Assembly: GCA_965652775.1 (NCBI GenBank)
Contig: CBFGXP010000119.1
Span: forward strand, 1-11,942
DNA: 11,942 nt
Reading direction: 5' to 3'
DNA from: VBAS01 sp965652775
GTDB lineage: Bacteria; Bacteroidota; Bacteroidia; Chitinophagales; Chitinophagaceae
Positions 1-6,341 of this stretch are shown one piece after another. Within the stretch, counting starts at the first letter, position 1, and the number at the start of each line of letters is the position of its first letter. The notes under the pieces are model-generated. The model worked only from the letters and a program-made list of their open reading frames with translations, did no database searches and was not told the DNA's origin. The position numbers and the translations under genes are program-made.

Positions 1-2
1 TT

Positions 3-39
3 AATGGATTGCAAAAGAGCAAAACTGCTCCATTTTTTT
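3..39 (+). terminator. Probable intrinsic terminator of an upstream plus-strand gene
   Basis: AATGGA (3-8) is complementary to TCCATT (29-34), and GCA (11-13) pairs with TGC (26-28) inside it, leaving a two-base bulge. A run of seven T (33-39) follows on the plus strand. An alternative stem, GAGCA (17-21) with TGCTC (26-30) around an AAAC loop, also ends just before the T run. This is the layout of a rho-independent terminator for a plus-strand gene ending left of the window. The upstream gene is not visible, so the assignment rests on structure alone. Confidence 0.5.
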
Positions 40-132
40 ACTTCATCTTTTACTGGTAGGCTCGTAGATTTACCAAGGGATCAAACTCAATTTGCTACCT
101 CTTTACTTATCTTCACTACTTAAATCATTGAT

Positions 133-954
133 ATGCCTTTAAATAATAAAACGGCTTTTATTACAGGGGCCAGTCGTGGCATCGGAAAGGCTATTGCTTT
201 ACGACTTGCTAAAAATGGTGCGAACATAGTAATAGCAGCAAAATCCGTAGAAGAAAACCCCAAATTGGGAGGAACTATCTTTTCAGCTGCCGAAGAAATA
301 GAAAAAGCCGGTGGCAAAGCATTGCCCGTTCAATGTGACATCCGTTTTGAAGATCAAATTCAAAATGCCATTGATAAAGCAGTGACTCAATTCGGGGGAA
401 TTGATATTGTTATTAATAATGCTTCTGCAATTTCATTAACACCAACTGAACAAACAGAAGCAAAACGATTCGACCTGATGCATGACATTAATGTGAGGGG
501 AACTTTCTTTGTTACAAAAGCCTGCATACCTCATTTAAAGAAATCATCAAATGCTCATATTCTTACATTATCACCGCCAATAAATTTAAATCCGAAATGG
601 CTGGCGGGTCATGTAGCGTATACCCTGACAAAATTCAGCATGAGTATGATGGCGATCGGTTGGGCAGCAGAATTGAAGCAATACCGCATAGCTTCCAATG
701 CGCTCTGGCCAAGAACAACCATTGATACGGCCGCAGTAAGAAATTTATTAGGAGGTGATGCATTGGCAAAAATGAGCCGTACACCAGATATACTTGCAGA
801 TGCGGTTTTTTATATTGTAAACAAACCATCAGCCGATTTTACCGGGCATTGTTTTATTGATGAAGACGTGTTGATGAAAGAAGGGATTACAGACCTGTCG
901 CATTATAATGTGGTACCTGGTGCCAACTTGTACAGGGATCTATATGTTGATTAA
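133..954 (+). CDS. SDR family oxidoreductase, HSDL2-type (single domain)
   Basis: Classical short-chain dehydrogenase/reductase, 273 aa, expected to be a cytosolic NAD(P)-dependent oxidoreductase. Seen in the sequence: the Rossmann nucleotide-binding motif TGASRGIG (residues 11-18), NNAS (95-98), the active-site Asn120, Ser147 and the Tyr163-x3-Lys167 pair, so the catalytic tetrad is complete. The stretch around Ser147 (SPPINLNPKW) and the motif ALWPRT (190-195) resemble hydroxysteroid dehydrogenase-like protein 2. That eukaryotic protein carries a C-terminal SCP2 lipid-transfer domain, whereas this one stops after the SDR fold, as bacterial relatives commonly do. The substrate is unknown; a fatty-acyl or hydroxy-acyl compound is an inference from the HSDL2 resemblance. 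It is the only plus-strand gene and converges with lysS. The ATG at 133 leaves 15 residues before the nucleotide-binding loop is complete, normal for the family. No clear promoter was found in the short leader. Confidence 0.9.
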   Translation: MPLNNKTAFITGASRGIGKAIALRLAKNGANIVIAAKSVEENPKLGGTIFSAAEEIEKAGGKALPVQCDIRFEDQIQNAIDKAVTQFGGIDIVINNASAISLTPTEQTEAKRFDLMHDINVRGTFFVTKACIPHLKKSSNAHILTLSPPINLNPKWLAGHVAYTLTKFSMSMMAIGWAAELKQYRIASNALWPRTTIDTAAVRNLLGGDALAKMSRTPDILADAVFYIVNKPSADFTGHCFIDEDVLMKEGITDLSHYNVVPGANLYRDLYVD

Positions 955-956
955 AA

Positions 957-981
957 AACCCGGCACAAAAATTACCGGGTT
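957..981. terminator. Bidirectional terminator hairpin between the SDR gene and lysS
   Basis: AACCCGG (957-963) and CCGGGTT (975-981) form a perfect 7-bp stem with an 11-base loop, starting two bases after the SDR stop codon. Read on the minus strand, the stem is followed by a T run (complement of the A tract from 953); read on the plus strand, it is followed by TT and a pyrimidine-rich GTCTTTCCT. The two genes converge here, so the hairpin probably ends both transcripts, with the better U tract in the lysS direction. About 115 bases lie between it and the lysS stop. Confidence 0.7.
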
Positions 982-1095
982 GTCTTTCCTCATGTGTATA
1001 GTGATGAGCCTTAGCTTTGGTTGGACAAAGAAAGCTACAAAAAAATTATTTTCAAAACCTAATACTAACCTGGAATCTGGATAAACTGTGCATTC

Positions 1096-2622
1096 TTATT
1101 CGTCATCTTTCTTTTCTGGTCTCATCATCGGGAATAAGAGTACATCCTGGATCGAAGGCTGGTTTAATAATAACATACAAATGCGATCTATCCCAAAACC
1201 AATACCAGCGGTCGGGGGCATTCCATATTCCAACGCTCTTAGAAAATCATGATCGATAAACATTGCTTCATCATCACCACGCTCCATTAATTTAGCTTGT
1301 TCCTCAAACCGGTCACGCTGATCAATGGGATCATTTAATTCACTGTATGCATTGGCGATTTCCTTTCCGTTAACCATGAGTTCAAATCTTTCCACAAATC
1401 CTTCCTTGCTTCTGTGTTTTTTTGTGAGCGGACTCATCTCTTTTGGATAATCTATAATGAACGTTGGCTGAACATAACTCTTCTCGCATTTATTGCTGAA
1501 GATTTCATCGATCAATTTTCCCTTGCCCATTGTTTTATCAACATGAATATGTAGTTGCTTGCAAACACTGCGTAAATGTTCTTCGCCCATATTGCTAATA
1601 TCGAAGCCAGTATGTTCTTTAATAGCATCCGCCATCGTCACACGACGGTAAGGTGCTTTGAAATCTATTTCTTTCCCATCCACTATAGCTATAGTAGTTC
1701 CATTCACGGCTATTGCTGCTTTTTCAAGAAGTTGCTCAGTAGTTTCCATCATCCAGATGTAATCCTTATAGGCAACATAAAATTCCAATACCGTGAATTC
1801 AGGATTGTGCGTCCTGTCCATTCCTTCGTTGCGGAAGTTGCGGCTGAATTCATATACCCAGTCAAATCCGCCTACGATCAATCTTTTTAAATAAAGCTCA
1901 TTTGCAATGCGCAGGTACATGGGAATATCCAATGCATTGTGATGCGTAGCAAATGGCCTTGCTGCCGCGCCACCTGGAATGCTCTGCAAAACAGGTGTAT
2001 CCACTTCCAATGCGCCGCGTTCGTTCAAAAATTCGCGAATAGCATTTACAAGCTTTGTTCTTTTAGTAAATACTTCTTTTACTTCAGGATTAATAATAAG
2101 ATCTGCGTAGCGCTGACGATATTTAAATTCAGGGTCAGTGACGGCATCAAAAGTTTGTCCTTCTGCTTCTTTTACTATAGGTAGCGGCTTTAGCGCCTTG
2201 GCCAGAATAGAAAGCTCCTGAACATGAATAGAAGTTTCCCCTGTCTTTGTTTTAAAAACAAATCCTTTTACACCAATGATGTCACCGATGTCAGTACATT
2301 TTTTCCAGATGATATCATATAGCGTTTTGTCTTCACCCGGGCAGATATCATCTCGTTTAATATATAATTGTATGCGGCCTGATGAATCCTGTATCACGGC
2401 AAAGTTTGCTTTGCCCATATCACGAATGCTCATGATGCGGCCGGCGAGACAAACATCTTTAAATGATTCTTTATTGTCATCGGTAAAATGCTGTTTAATA
2501 TTTGCCGCATTGTTATTTACAGGAAATGACTCTGCGGGATATGGATCGATGCCCATTCCTAAAAGATCACCTAATTTTTCTCTGCGTATTTGTTCTTGTT
2601 CTGATAAATAAGATATATTCAT
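1096..2622 (-). CDS. lysS: Lysyl-tRNA synthetase, class II
   Basis: Charges tRNA(Lys) with lysine using ATP; cytosolic and essential. The protein is 508 aa from the chosen start, the usual bacterial LysS length. An OB-fold anticodon-binding domain covers about residues 55-145. The class II catalytic core follows, with motif 1 (GALEVDTPVL, 203-212), the LysRS signature GGAAARPF (217-224), motif 2 (RNFRNEG, 261-267, then HNPEFT, 272-277) and motif 3 (GIGFGIDRI, 473-481, with Arg480). The frame is open up to an ATG at 2649, but that ATG lies inside a good -7 promoter element (2647-2654). The ATG at 2622 gives MNISYLSEQ, a typical N-terminus, so 2622 is preferred. The gene appears to have its own promoter and ends at the bidirectional hairpin, so it is probably transcribed largely alone. 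Nothing is missing or truncated. Confidence 0.97.
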   Translation of the reverse strand: MNISYLSEQEQIRREKLGDLLGMGIDPYPAESFPVNNNAANIKQHFTDDNKESFKDVCLAGRIMSIRDMGKANFAVIQDSSGRIQLYIKRDDICPGEDKTLYDIIWKKCTDIGDIIGVKGFVFKTKTGETSIHVQELSILAKALKPLPIVKEAEGQTFDAVTDPEFKYRQRYADLIINPEVKEVFTKRTKLVNAIREFLNERGALEVDTPVLQSIPGGAAARPFATHHNALDIPMYLRIANELYLKRLIVGGFDWVYEFSRNFRNEGMDRTHNPEFTVLEFYVAYKDYIWMMETTEQLLEKAAIAVNGTTIAIVDGKEIDFKAPYRRVTMADAIKEHTGFDISNMGEEHLRSVCKQLHIHVDKTMGKGKLIDEIFSNKCEKSYVQPTFIIDYPKEMSPLTKKHRSKEGFVERFELMVNGKEIANAYSELNDPIDQRDRFEEQAKLMERGDDEAMFIDHDFLRALEYGMPPTAGIGFGIDRICMLLLNQPSIQDVLLFPMMRPEKKDDE

Positions 2623-2646
2623 TGCTTTGCCAATTCTTAAAGTAGG

Positions 2647-2679
2647 CAAAGGTACTGGTTAGGGGCAGAAAAGGCAAAA
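2647..2679 (-). promoter_or_regulatory. Bacteroidota-type promoter of lysS
   Basis: On the minus strand TACCTTTG (2654 down to 2647) matches the Bacteroidota -7 consensus TAnnTTTG exactly. A TTTG (2678 down to 2675, preceded by another T) stands 20 bases upstream, within the usual -33 spacing. Transcription would start near 2640, giving a leader of roughly 18 bases before the ATG at 2622. The element overlaps the upstream in-frame ATG at 2649 and argues against that start. No experimental support is available from the sequence. Confidence 0.6.
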
Positions 2680-2726
2680 GGCATCTGCTTGCATTTGAAA
2701 GCATATACCAGTTGTCTAAAGTGGTT

Positions 2727-3188
2727 TTATAACTTTATTTTTAGAACAACAGCAGGATAAGAACTTTGAACAAAGGAGTGTTTTTGGATCGTTGTAGCAT
2801 TTTCCATTTTAATATTCGTAGACATGTCAAAGGCTTTTCTTTTATTTCTTTTGGAAGCAATAAACAATGGAATAGAGCCTAGCATGGCAGCTGTGCCTGT
2901 CACTAAGAGAATGCTTTCGGCTGTATAATCATTTTGCGGAACTGGTTCACCAACGAAGAATCCGGCAAAACCATAGCTTAAATCTTCTGCGGCTTTTGGG
3001 GTGGCTAACAGTATACTTGTTGTTGATAAAGCAAATCCACCGCCCAATAAGATCCATGCAGCCGTCTTCTGATTTTTACTTTTTTTAAGATAGTCAGTAT
3101 TTACAGCTGGTAAAACGTTGGAAGTTGGCTGGCCAAAGGAGGTTGCTGAAAATACAAGCAACAGTGTGAAAAAAATTATCTTTTTCAT
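2727..3188 (-). CDS. Small secreted/membrane protein of unknown function, tandem paralog 1
   Basis: A 153-aa protein that I recognise only as a style of Bacteroidota hypothetical protein. It has an N-terminal signal-like segment (1-20, ending SFGQ), then LPAVNTDYLKKSKNQK (26-41), a hydrophobic segment (about 43-63, with LLGGG at 48-52), a second hydrophobic segment (about 92-112, ending GSIPLFIAS), a basic stretch KRNKRKA (113-119) and a tail ending in alternating polar and hydrophobic residues (VVLKIKL). It is clearly paralogous to the gene just upstream: the NTDY, KSKNQK, LLGGG, GSIPLFIAS, NK.KA and SYPA blocks occur in the same order. It carries an insert between the two hydrophobic segments (about 75-88) relative to the paralog. 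Only 32 bases separate the two, so co-transcription is likely. The function is unknown; a cell-envelope location is inferred from the hydrophobic segments. Confidence 0.8.
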   Translation of the reverse strand: MKKIIFFTLLLVFSATSFGQPTSNVLPAVNTDYLKKSKNQKTAAWILLGGGFALSTTSILLATPKAAEDLSYGFAGFFVGEPVPQNDYTAESILLVTGTAAMLGSIPLFIASKRNKRKAFDMSTNIKMENATTIQKHSFVQSSYPAVVLKIKL

Positions 3189-3220
3189 ATTAGAAAAATT
3201 TAAAAGTTTTTGAATCTGGT

Positions 3221-3634
3221 TTAGAAATTTAAGCTTATTGAAAAGGCAGGATAAGAATTTTGCGTAAAGGATTGCTTGTGAAATAATGGAACTGTTTCCT
3301 TTTTTATAAAGGTGGAAGCTCTCATTGCTTTCTTTTTATTTTTTCCTGATGCAATAAAAAGTGGAATGCTTCCAATAGCAGAAAGAACTCCAATGCCGCC
3401 CAAGATTGCCCCGGTGGCGGCATCATCAAAAGTAGAATTCTTGCTGTCGCCGATCAGGAAGCCCGTACCTATTAAAACAGCACCTCCTCCTAATAGGACC
3501 CATCCAGCGCTTTTCTGATTTTTACTTTTTGCCATGTAATCAGTATTTACTGCAGGAAGACTATCATTGGTTTTCTGCGAAAAACTTGCTCCAGGTATTA
3601 TAAACAATAGCATGTAGGTCATGATCTTTTTCAT
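3221..3634 (-). CDS. Small secreted/membrane protein of unknown function, tandem paralog 2
   Basis: A 137-aa protein with a signal-like N-terminus (1-20, ending SFSQ), the block LPAVNTDYMAKSKNQK (26-41), a glycine-rich hydrophobic segment (43-62), a second hydrophobic segment (about 74-96, ending GSIPLFIAS), a lysine cluster (98-102) and a C-terminus SYPAFSISLNF. The block order matches the adjacent 153-aa protein. The two also share near-identical DNA over the NTDY-KSKNQK region, which points to tandem duplication followed by divergence, mainly between the two hydrophobic segments. The 81-base gap to the upstream desaturase gene could hold a promoter, but only a weak match (minus strand TAGTTTTC, with a TTG 16 bases before it) was found. 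The start is preceded by an A-rich stretch typical of Bacteroidota. Function unknown. Confidence 0.8.
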   Translation of the reverse strand: MKKIMTYMLLFIIPGASFSQKTNDSLPAVNTDYMAKSKNQKSAGWVLLGGGAVLIGTGFLIGDSKNSTFDDAATGAILGGIGVLSAIGSIPLFIASGKNKKKAMRASTFIKKETVPLFHKQSFTQNSYPAFSISLNF

Positions 3635-3715
3635 AATTAATTTTTTTAGGTATTTGTGATATGGTGATTAATTGAAAACTAATAAATGTTTTGTGGGCAA
3701 TACGTCATGGCGTAA

Positions 3716-4777
3716 TTATATATCAGCCTGAATTTTTAGGAATCGAAAATGTGAGATTACAGCAGCCTTTAAACTATAATGGGGATAGTGGATCTGATGT
3801 TCTGCACAATGTTCTTTAATGATTTTTGTGACTGCATAATAGTGCCGGTAACATAGTTTGGGAAAAAGATGATGAGCAATATGTGTATTCAGCCCACCGG
3901 TGATCCAGTGCAGTAATTTTGAATCTGTATTGCAGTCATAAGTAGCGTTCCATTCGTGCTGCATCCATGAATTTTCTATAATTCCCTCTTCATTCGGCGC
4001 TGTATACTCGGCTCCTTCTACACAATGACCAAGTACAACAACCAATGATAATAACATCCCGGCCGCAATATGATATATAAGAAATCCTGCAAGCACTGTC
4101 GATAAGGGAATATTAATGATAAATGCGGGGAAGATTATCATGTAAAAAAGATAAAACGATTTAAAGCAAAAAAGTTTAACCCATTCCTGCCACGCATGGC
4201 TGATATTTTTATAGTTCCCCATGTTCTTTTGCTTGAACATATTAATATCGATAAAGAAAACCCAGAAAATGGAGTACAACATATAAAGCAATGGAACATA
4301 AACTACCTGGTATTTATGTATCAAAAACTTTTTTTGCTGCGGACTGACGCGGATAAAGGGAATGCTGTCCAATAAGACATCTCCACCGGCCACATTGGTA
4401 AAAGTGTGATGCTGGATATTATGGCGGATATTCCAGATATAGGAATTCATACCCATCAGGTCACCGAAATATGCGGCGAGCCTGTTGTATGTTTTATTTT
4501 TAAAAAGAACTTTATGGGAAGCATCATGAACAATATTGAATACGATCATTACGCCGGTCAGTCCCATCGCGATCACCAATAAAGCGGATGCGAACGCATT
4601 AAAATTGCGGCTAAGTAAAAGGATATAGCTGCAGCAATAGAGGGCGACAAGAAACAGGCCTTTCAGATAGATTTTATGATCACCAAACCTGTTACCGCCT
4701 TTCGCATCAATATAGTCATCAACTTTTTTGATGAGTTCTGTAAAGAAATCAGAATTGTTTTTTGATTTGAATTTCAT
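3716..4777 (-). CDS. Fatty acid desaturase (membrane di-iron family)
   Basis: Integral-membrane acyl desaturase, 353 aa, expected to place a cis double bond in an acyl chain using O2 and an electron donor. The three histidine boxes that hold the di-iron centre are visible: HDASH (84-88), HNIQHH (119-124) and HIAHH (299-303, followed by LFP). Hydrophobic segments lie at about 40-58, 64-82, 155-176, 205-223 and 227-250. The region after box 2 and the spacing resemble linoleoyl-CoA/delta-6 type desaturases (COG3239). There is no fused cytochrome b5 domain, and box 3 begins with His rather than the Gln usual in front-end desaturases. Regiospecificity therefore should not be copied from that group. 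The gene follows the hydroxylase gene by 9 bases and is the last of the lipid-tailoring run. Substrate and double-bond position are unknown. Confidence 0.9.
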   Translation of the reverse strand: MKFKSKNNSDFFTELIKKVDDYIDAKGGNRFGDHKIYLKGLFLVALYCCSYILLLSRNFNAFASALLVIAMGLTGVMIVFNIVHDASHKVLFKNKTYNRLAAYFGDLMGMNSYIWNIRHNIQHHTFTNVAGGDVLLDSIPFIRVSPQQKKFLIHKYQVVYVPLLYMLYSIFWVFFIDINMFKQKNMGNYKNISHAWQEWVKLFCFKSFYLFYMIIFPAFIINIPLSTVLAGFLIYHIAAGMLLSLVVVLGHCVEGAEYTAPNEEGIIENSWMQHEWNATYDCNTDSKLLHWITGGLNTHIAHHLFPKLCYRHYYAVTKIIKEHCAEHQIHYPHYSLKAAVISHFRFLKIQADI

Positions 4778-4786
4778 ATTGATTTT

Positions 4787-5425
4787 TTATTGGTGATTGA
4801 TCCTTTTGCCCGATTTGCCATAGTATAATTCTGTGGCTTTTATACTTCCTGTTTTCTCAGATTTGACAGTTGTATTAAAGATCCAGTCCCACAACATGTT
4901 GGTAACGCCAAAACAATTTTCTGTCTGACCGAAATGGTGCTGCATATGAAATTGCTGCAGCTTCTTGAGCCAATGCGATGCCCAATGCTTATGAAGAAAC
5001 AGATGTACGAAATTATATAGAGCAAACCCGGTTATTATACCCGCGGGCCAAAGCAAATAATAATTGTAAGTAAATCCAAGGCAGATAAACGTCAAAGCAA
5101 CCAGGGAATAAAAAGTTCTTTTAAGATTGTTGGTGAAAATTACACCGGGATTTGAATGATGGACAAAGTGATGACTTTTTCTATAGTCTTCTTTCTCTTT
5201 TCCGTGCATCAGGAATCGATGGCAGAAATATTCTATAAAGGTCCAGCAGAAAAGACCCCCTGCAAAAACAAGTAGCTGGAAGATCCAGTGTTTGTTTAGC
5301 AGGAAATAGAGTGTTGCCGTTGGAGGTACTGTTATTACAGCGAAAAAAAGAAGACATATGCTTGCGGGTACAGGCCTATTAGCCAATTTGTAATAGCTGA
5401 GTAAGCCTAAAAGATATAATATCAT
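4787..5425 (-). CDS. Fatty acid hydroxylase superfamily protein (sterol desaturase-like)
   Basis: A 212-aa integral-membrane di-iron protein. The histidine clusters are complete: HRFLMH (69-74), HHFVHH (85-90), HLFLH (141-145) and HMQHH (160-164), with a downstream FGVTNMLWDWIF (172-183) typical of the superfamily. Hydrophobic segments lie at about 22-43, 48-66, 104-118 and 123-140. Family members hydroxylate or desaturate acyl chains, sphingolipids, sterols, carotenoids or ornithine-lipid head groups. The cluster spacing resembles sphingolipid fatty-acid hydroxylases of the Scs7 type, but without their cytochrome b5 domain. The start codon overlaps the stop of the upstream sterol-desaturase gene (ATGA, 5422-5425), which indicates translational coupling and suggests the two work on the same substrate or pathway. 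The exact reaction is unknown. Confidence 0.85.
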   Translation of the reverse strand: MILYLLGLLSYYKLANRPVPASICLLFFAVITVPPTATLYFLLNKHWIFQLLVFAGGLFCWTFIEYFCHRFLMHGKEKEDYRKSHHFVHHSNPGVIFTNNLKRTFYSLVALTFICLGFTYNYYLLWPAGIITGFALYNFVHLFLHKHWASHWLKKLQQFHMQHHFGQTENCFGVTNMLWDWIFNTTVKSEKTGSIKATELYYGKSGKRINHQ

Positions 5426-6306
5426 ATAGCTTTATTTAGCGGTGAATAATATATATTAGTTTGTTCTTCCCGTTCGTTTGTTTTGATCGCACGGGTAAGA
5501 ATAGTGTTATCACCAGGTTTCGAAAAGAGAAACCTGATCTTGTTTCTCAATCCCTTGATTTTTGAAACGCTATTGAATACATTCTTATATTCATGTGTTA
5601 AGACTTTTCCGGGATTGTGAGTATAAATATTATGGGTAATGCCATAAACAGGTTTAACAGATTCTTTGGCGTAAGTGCCAAAGAAGCGGTCGAAGATGAT
5701 CAGGATACCTCCAAGATTTTTGTCAATGTATTCGGGATTACTTGCATGATGTACCCTGTGATTAGAAGGAGTATTAAATATCAGATCAAGGAAACCGAGT
5801 TTTTTTATCTTTTCGGTATGTATCAAAAAATTCCAAATGGCTGTGAGTGATTCGAGGAAAAGGATCATTTCAGGCGTGATACCAATAAGACATAAAGGGG
5901 CCCAGAAAAGAAAACGGTAGAAGAGGTGAATGAAATTTATTCTGAACCCCACAGATATATTATAATGTAATGATGAATGATGGGCAACATGTGCCGCCCA
6001 TAGCAGTCTGGTTTTATGGCTAAGAAAATGATAGATATAAAGGACAAGATCACAAAGAAAAAATGCGGTTATCCATAAAAGGACGGAGCTTTCAGGTTTT
6101 ATGAGTGCTATTGAATAAATTATTGAATACACAAACAGTGCAACAGCTTTCATGAAGAAACCGGTGAATATTACCAGGAAGCCGAGGCAAATATTGGCTA
6201 ACATATCTTTTAACCGGCTTCCTTCCCTGTTCACCAGGCTTATCATCAATTCGATTAGCGTTAATAAAGCCAGTACAGGAGCTCCTATCGTATCTATATT
6301 TAACAT
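5422..6306 (-). CDS. Sterol desaturase family protein, alkylglycerol monooxygenase-like
   Basis: A 294-aa integral-membrane di-iron oxygenase. Histidine boxes: HFLSH (93-97), HVAHH followed by SS (106-112), H163 in IHTE, and HRVHH (183-187). The C-terminal half follows the order seen in animal alkylglycerol monooxygenase (AGMO/TMEM195): IHTE, then a leucine/glycine stretch, IFNTPSNHRVHH, IDKNLGG (194-200), a hydrophobic ILII, then DRFFGTY (206-212) and VYGITH (220-225). AGMO cleaves the ether bond of alkylglycerols with O2 and tetrahydrobiopterin. Whether the bacterial protein has that activity or cofactor cannot be read from sequence, and other oxidations of lipids are possible. Four or more hydrophobic segments lie in residues 8-155. 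A non-conserved polar tail (about 265-294) ends the protein. It overlaps the next gene by four bases and lies 35 bases after the SDR. Confidence 0.88.
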   Translation of the reverse strand: MLNIDTIGAPVLALLTLIELMISLVNREGSRLKDMLANICLGFLVIFTGFFMKAVALFVYSIIYSIALIKPESSVLLWITAFFLCDLVLYIYHFLSHKTRLLWAAHVAHHSSLHYNISVGFRINFIHLFYRFLFWAPLCLIGITPEMILFLESLTAIWNFLIHTEKIKKLGFLDLIFNTPSNHRVHHASNPEYIDKNLGGILIIFDRFFGTYAKESVKPVYGITHNIYTHNPGKVLTHEYKNVFNSVSKIKGLRNKIRFLFSKPGDNTILTRAIKTNEREEQTNIYYSPLNKAI

Positions 6307-6341
6307 GAAATAATTTTGGTTTTTTTGTTTATAATAAATAG

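Noticed and set aside
4..123. Open frame of 39 codons from an ATG at 4 to a TAA at 121
   Set aside because: It begins inside the terminator hairpin and T run, the translation has no recognisable pattern, and it is likely to be leader DNA of the SDR gene.
1012..1037. Inverted repeat TAGCTTT / AAAGCTA downstream of lysS as a terminator
   Set aside because: On the minus strand the T run comes before the stem, and on the plus strand A residues follow it, so neither direction has terminator geometry; the hairpin at 957-981 fits better.
1576..1890. Plus-strand open frames antisense to lysS (also at 1017-1259, 1939-2184 and 2276-2611)
   Set aside because: They lie opposite a strongly conserved coding sequence, and their translations show no domains or protein-like composition.
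2622..2649. Longer lysS start at 2649 adding nine residues
   Set aside because: The ATG lies within the -7 promoter element and the added residues do not resemble a LysS N-terminus.
3701..3714. Near-palindrome TACGTCATGGCGTA just after the desaturase stop
   Set aside because: Only 14 bases with a mismatched pair and no T run; could be a binding site, but a single short copy is not enough to claim one.
3635..3715. Promoter of the small paralog genes (minus strand TAGTTTTC with TTG 16 bases upstream)
   Set aside because: The -7 element misses the conserved final G and the spacing is short, so it is mentioned only as a weak possibility.
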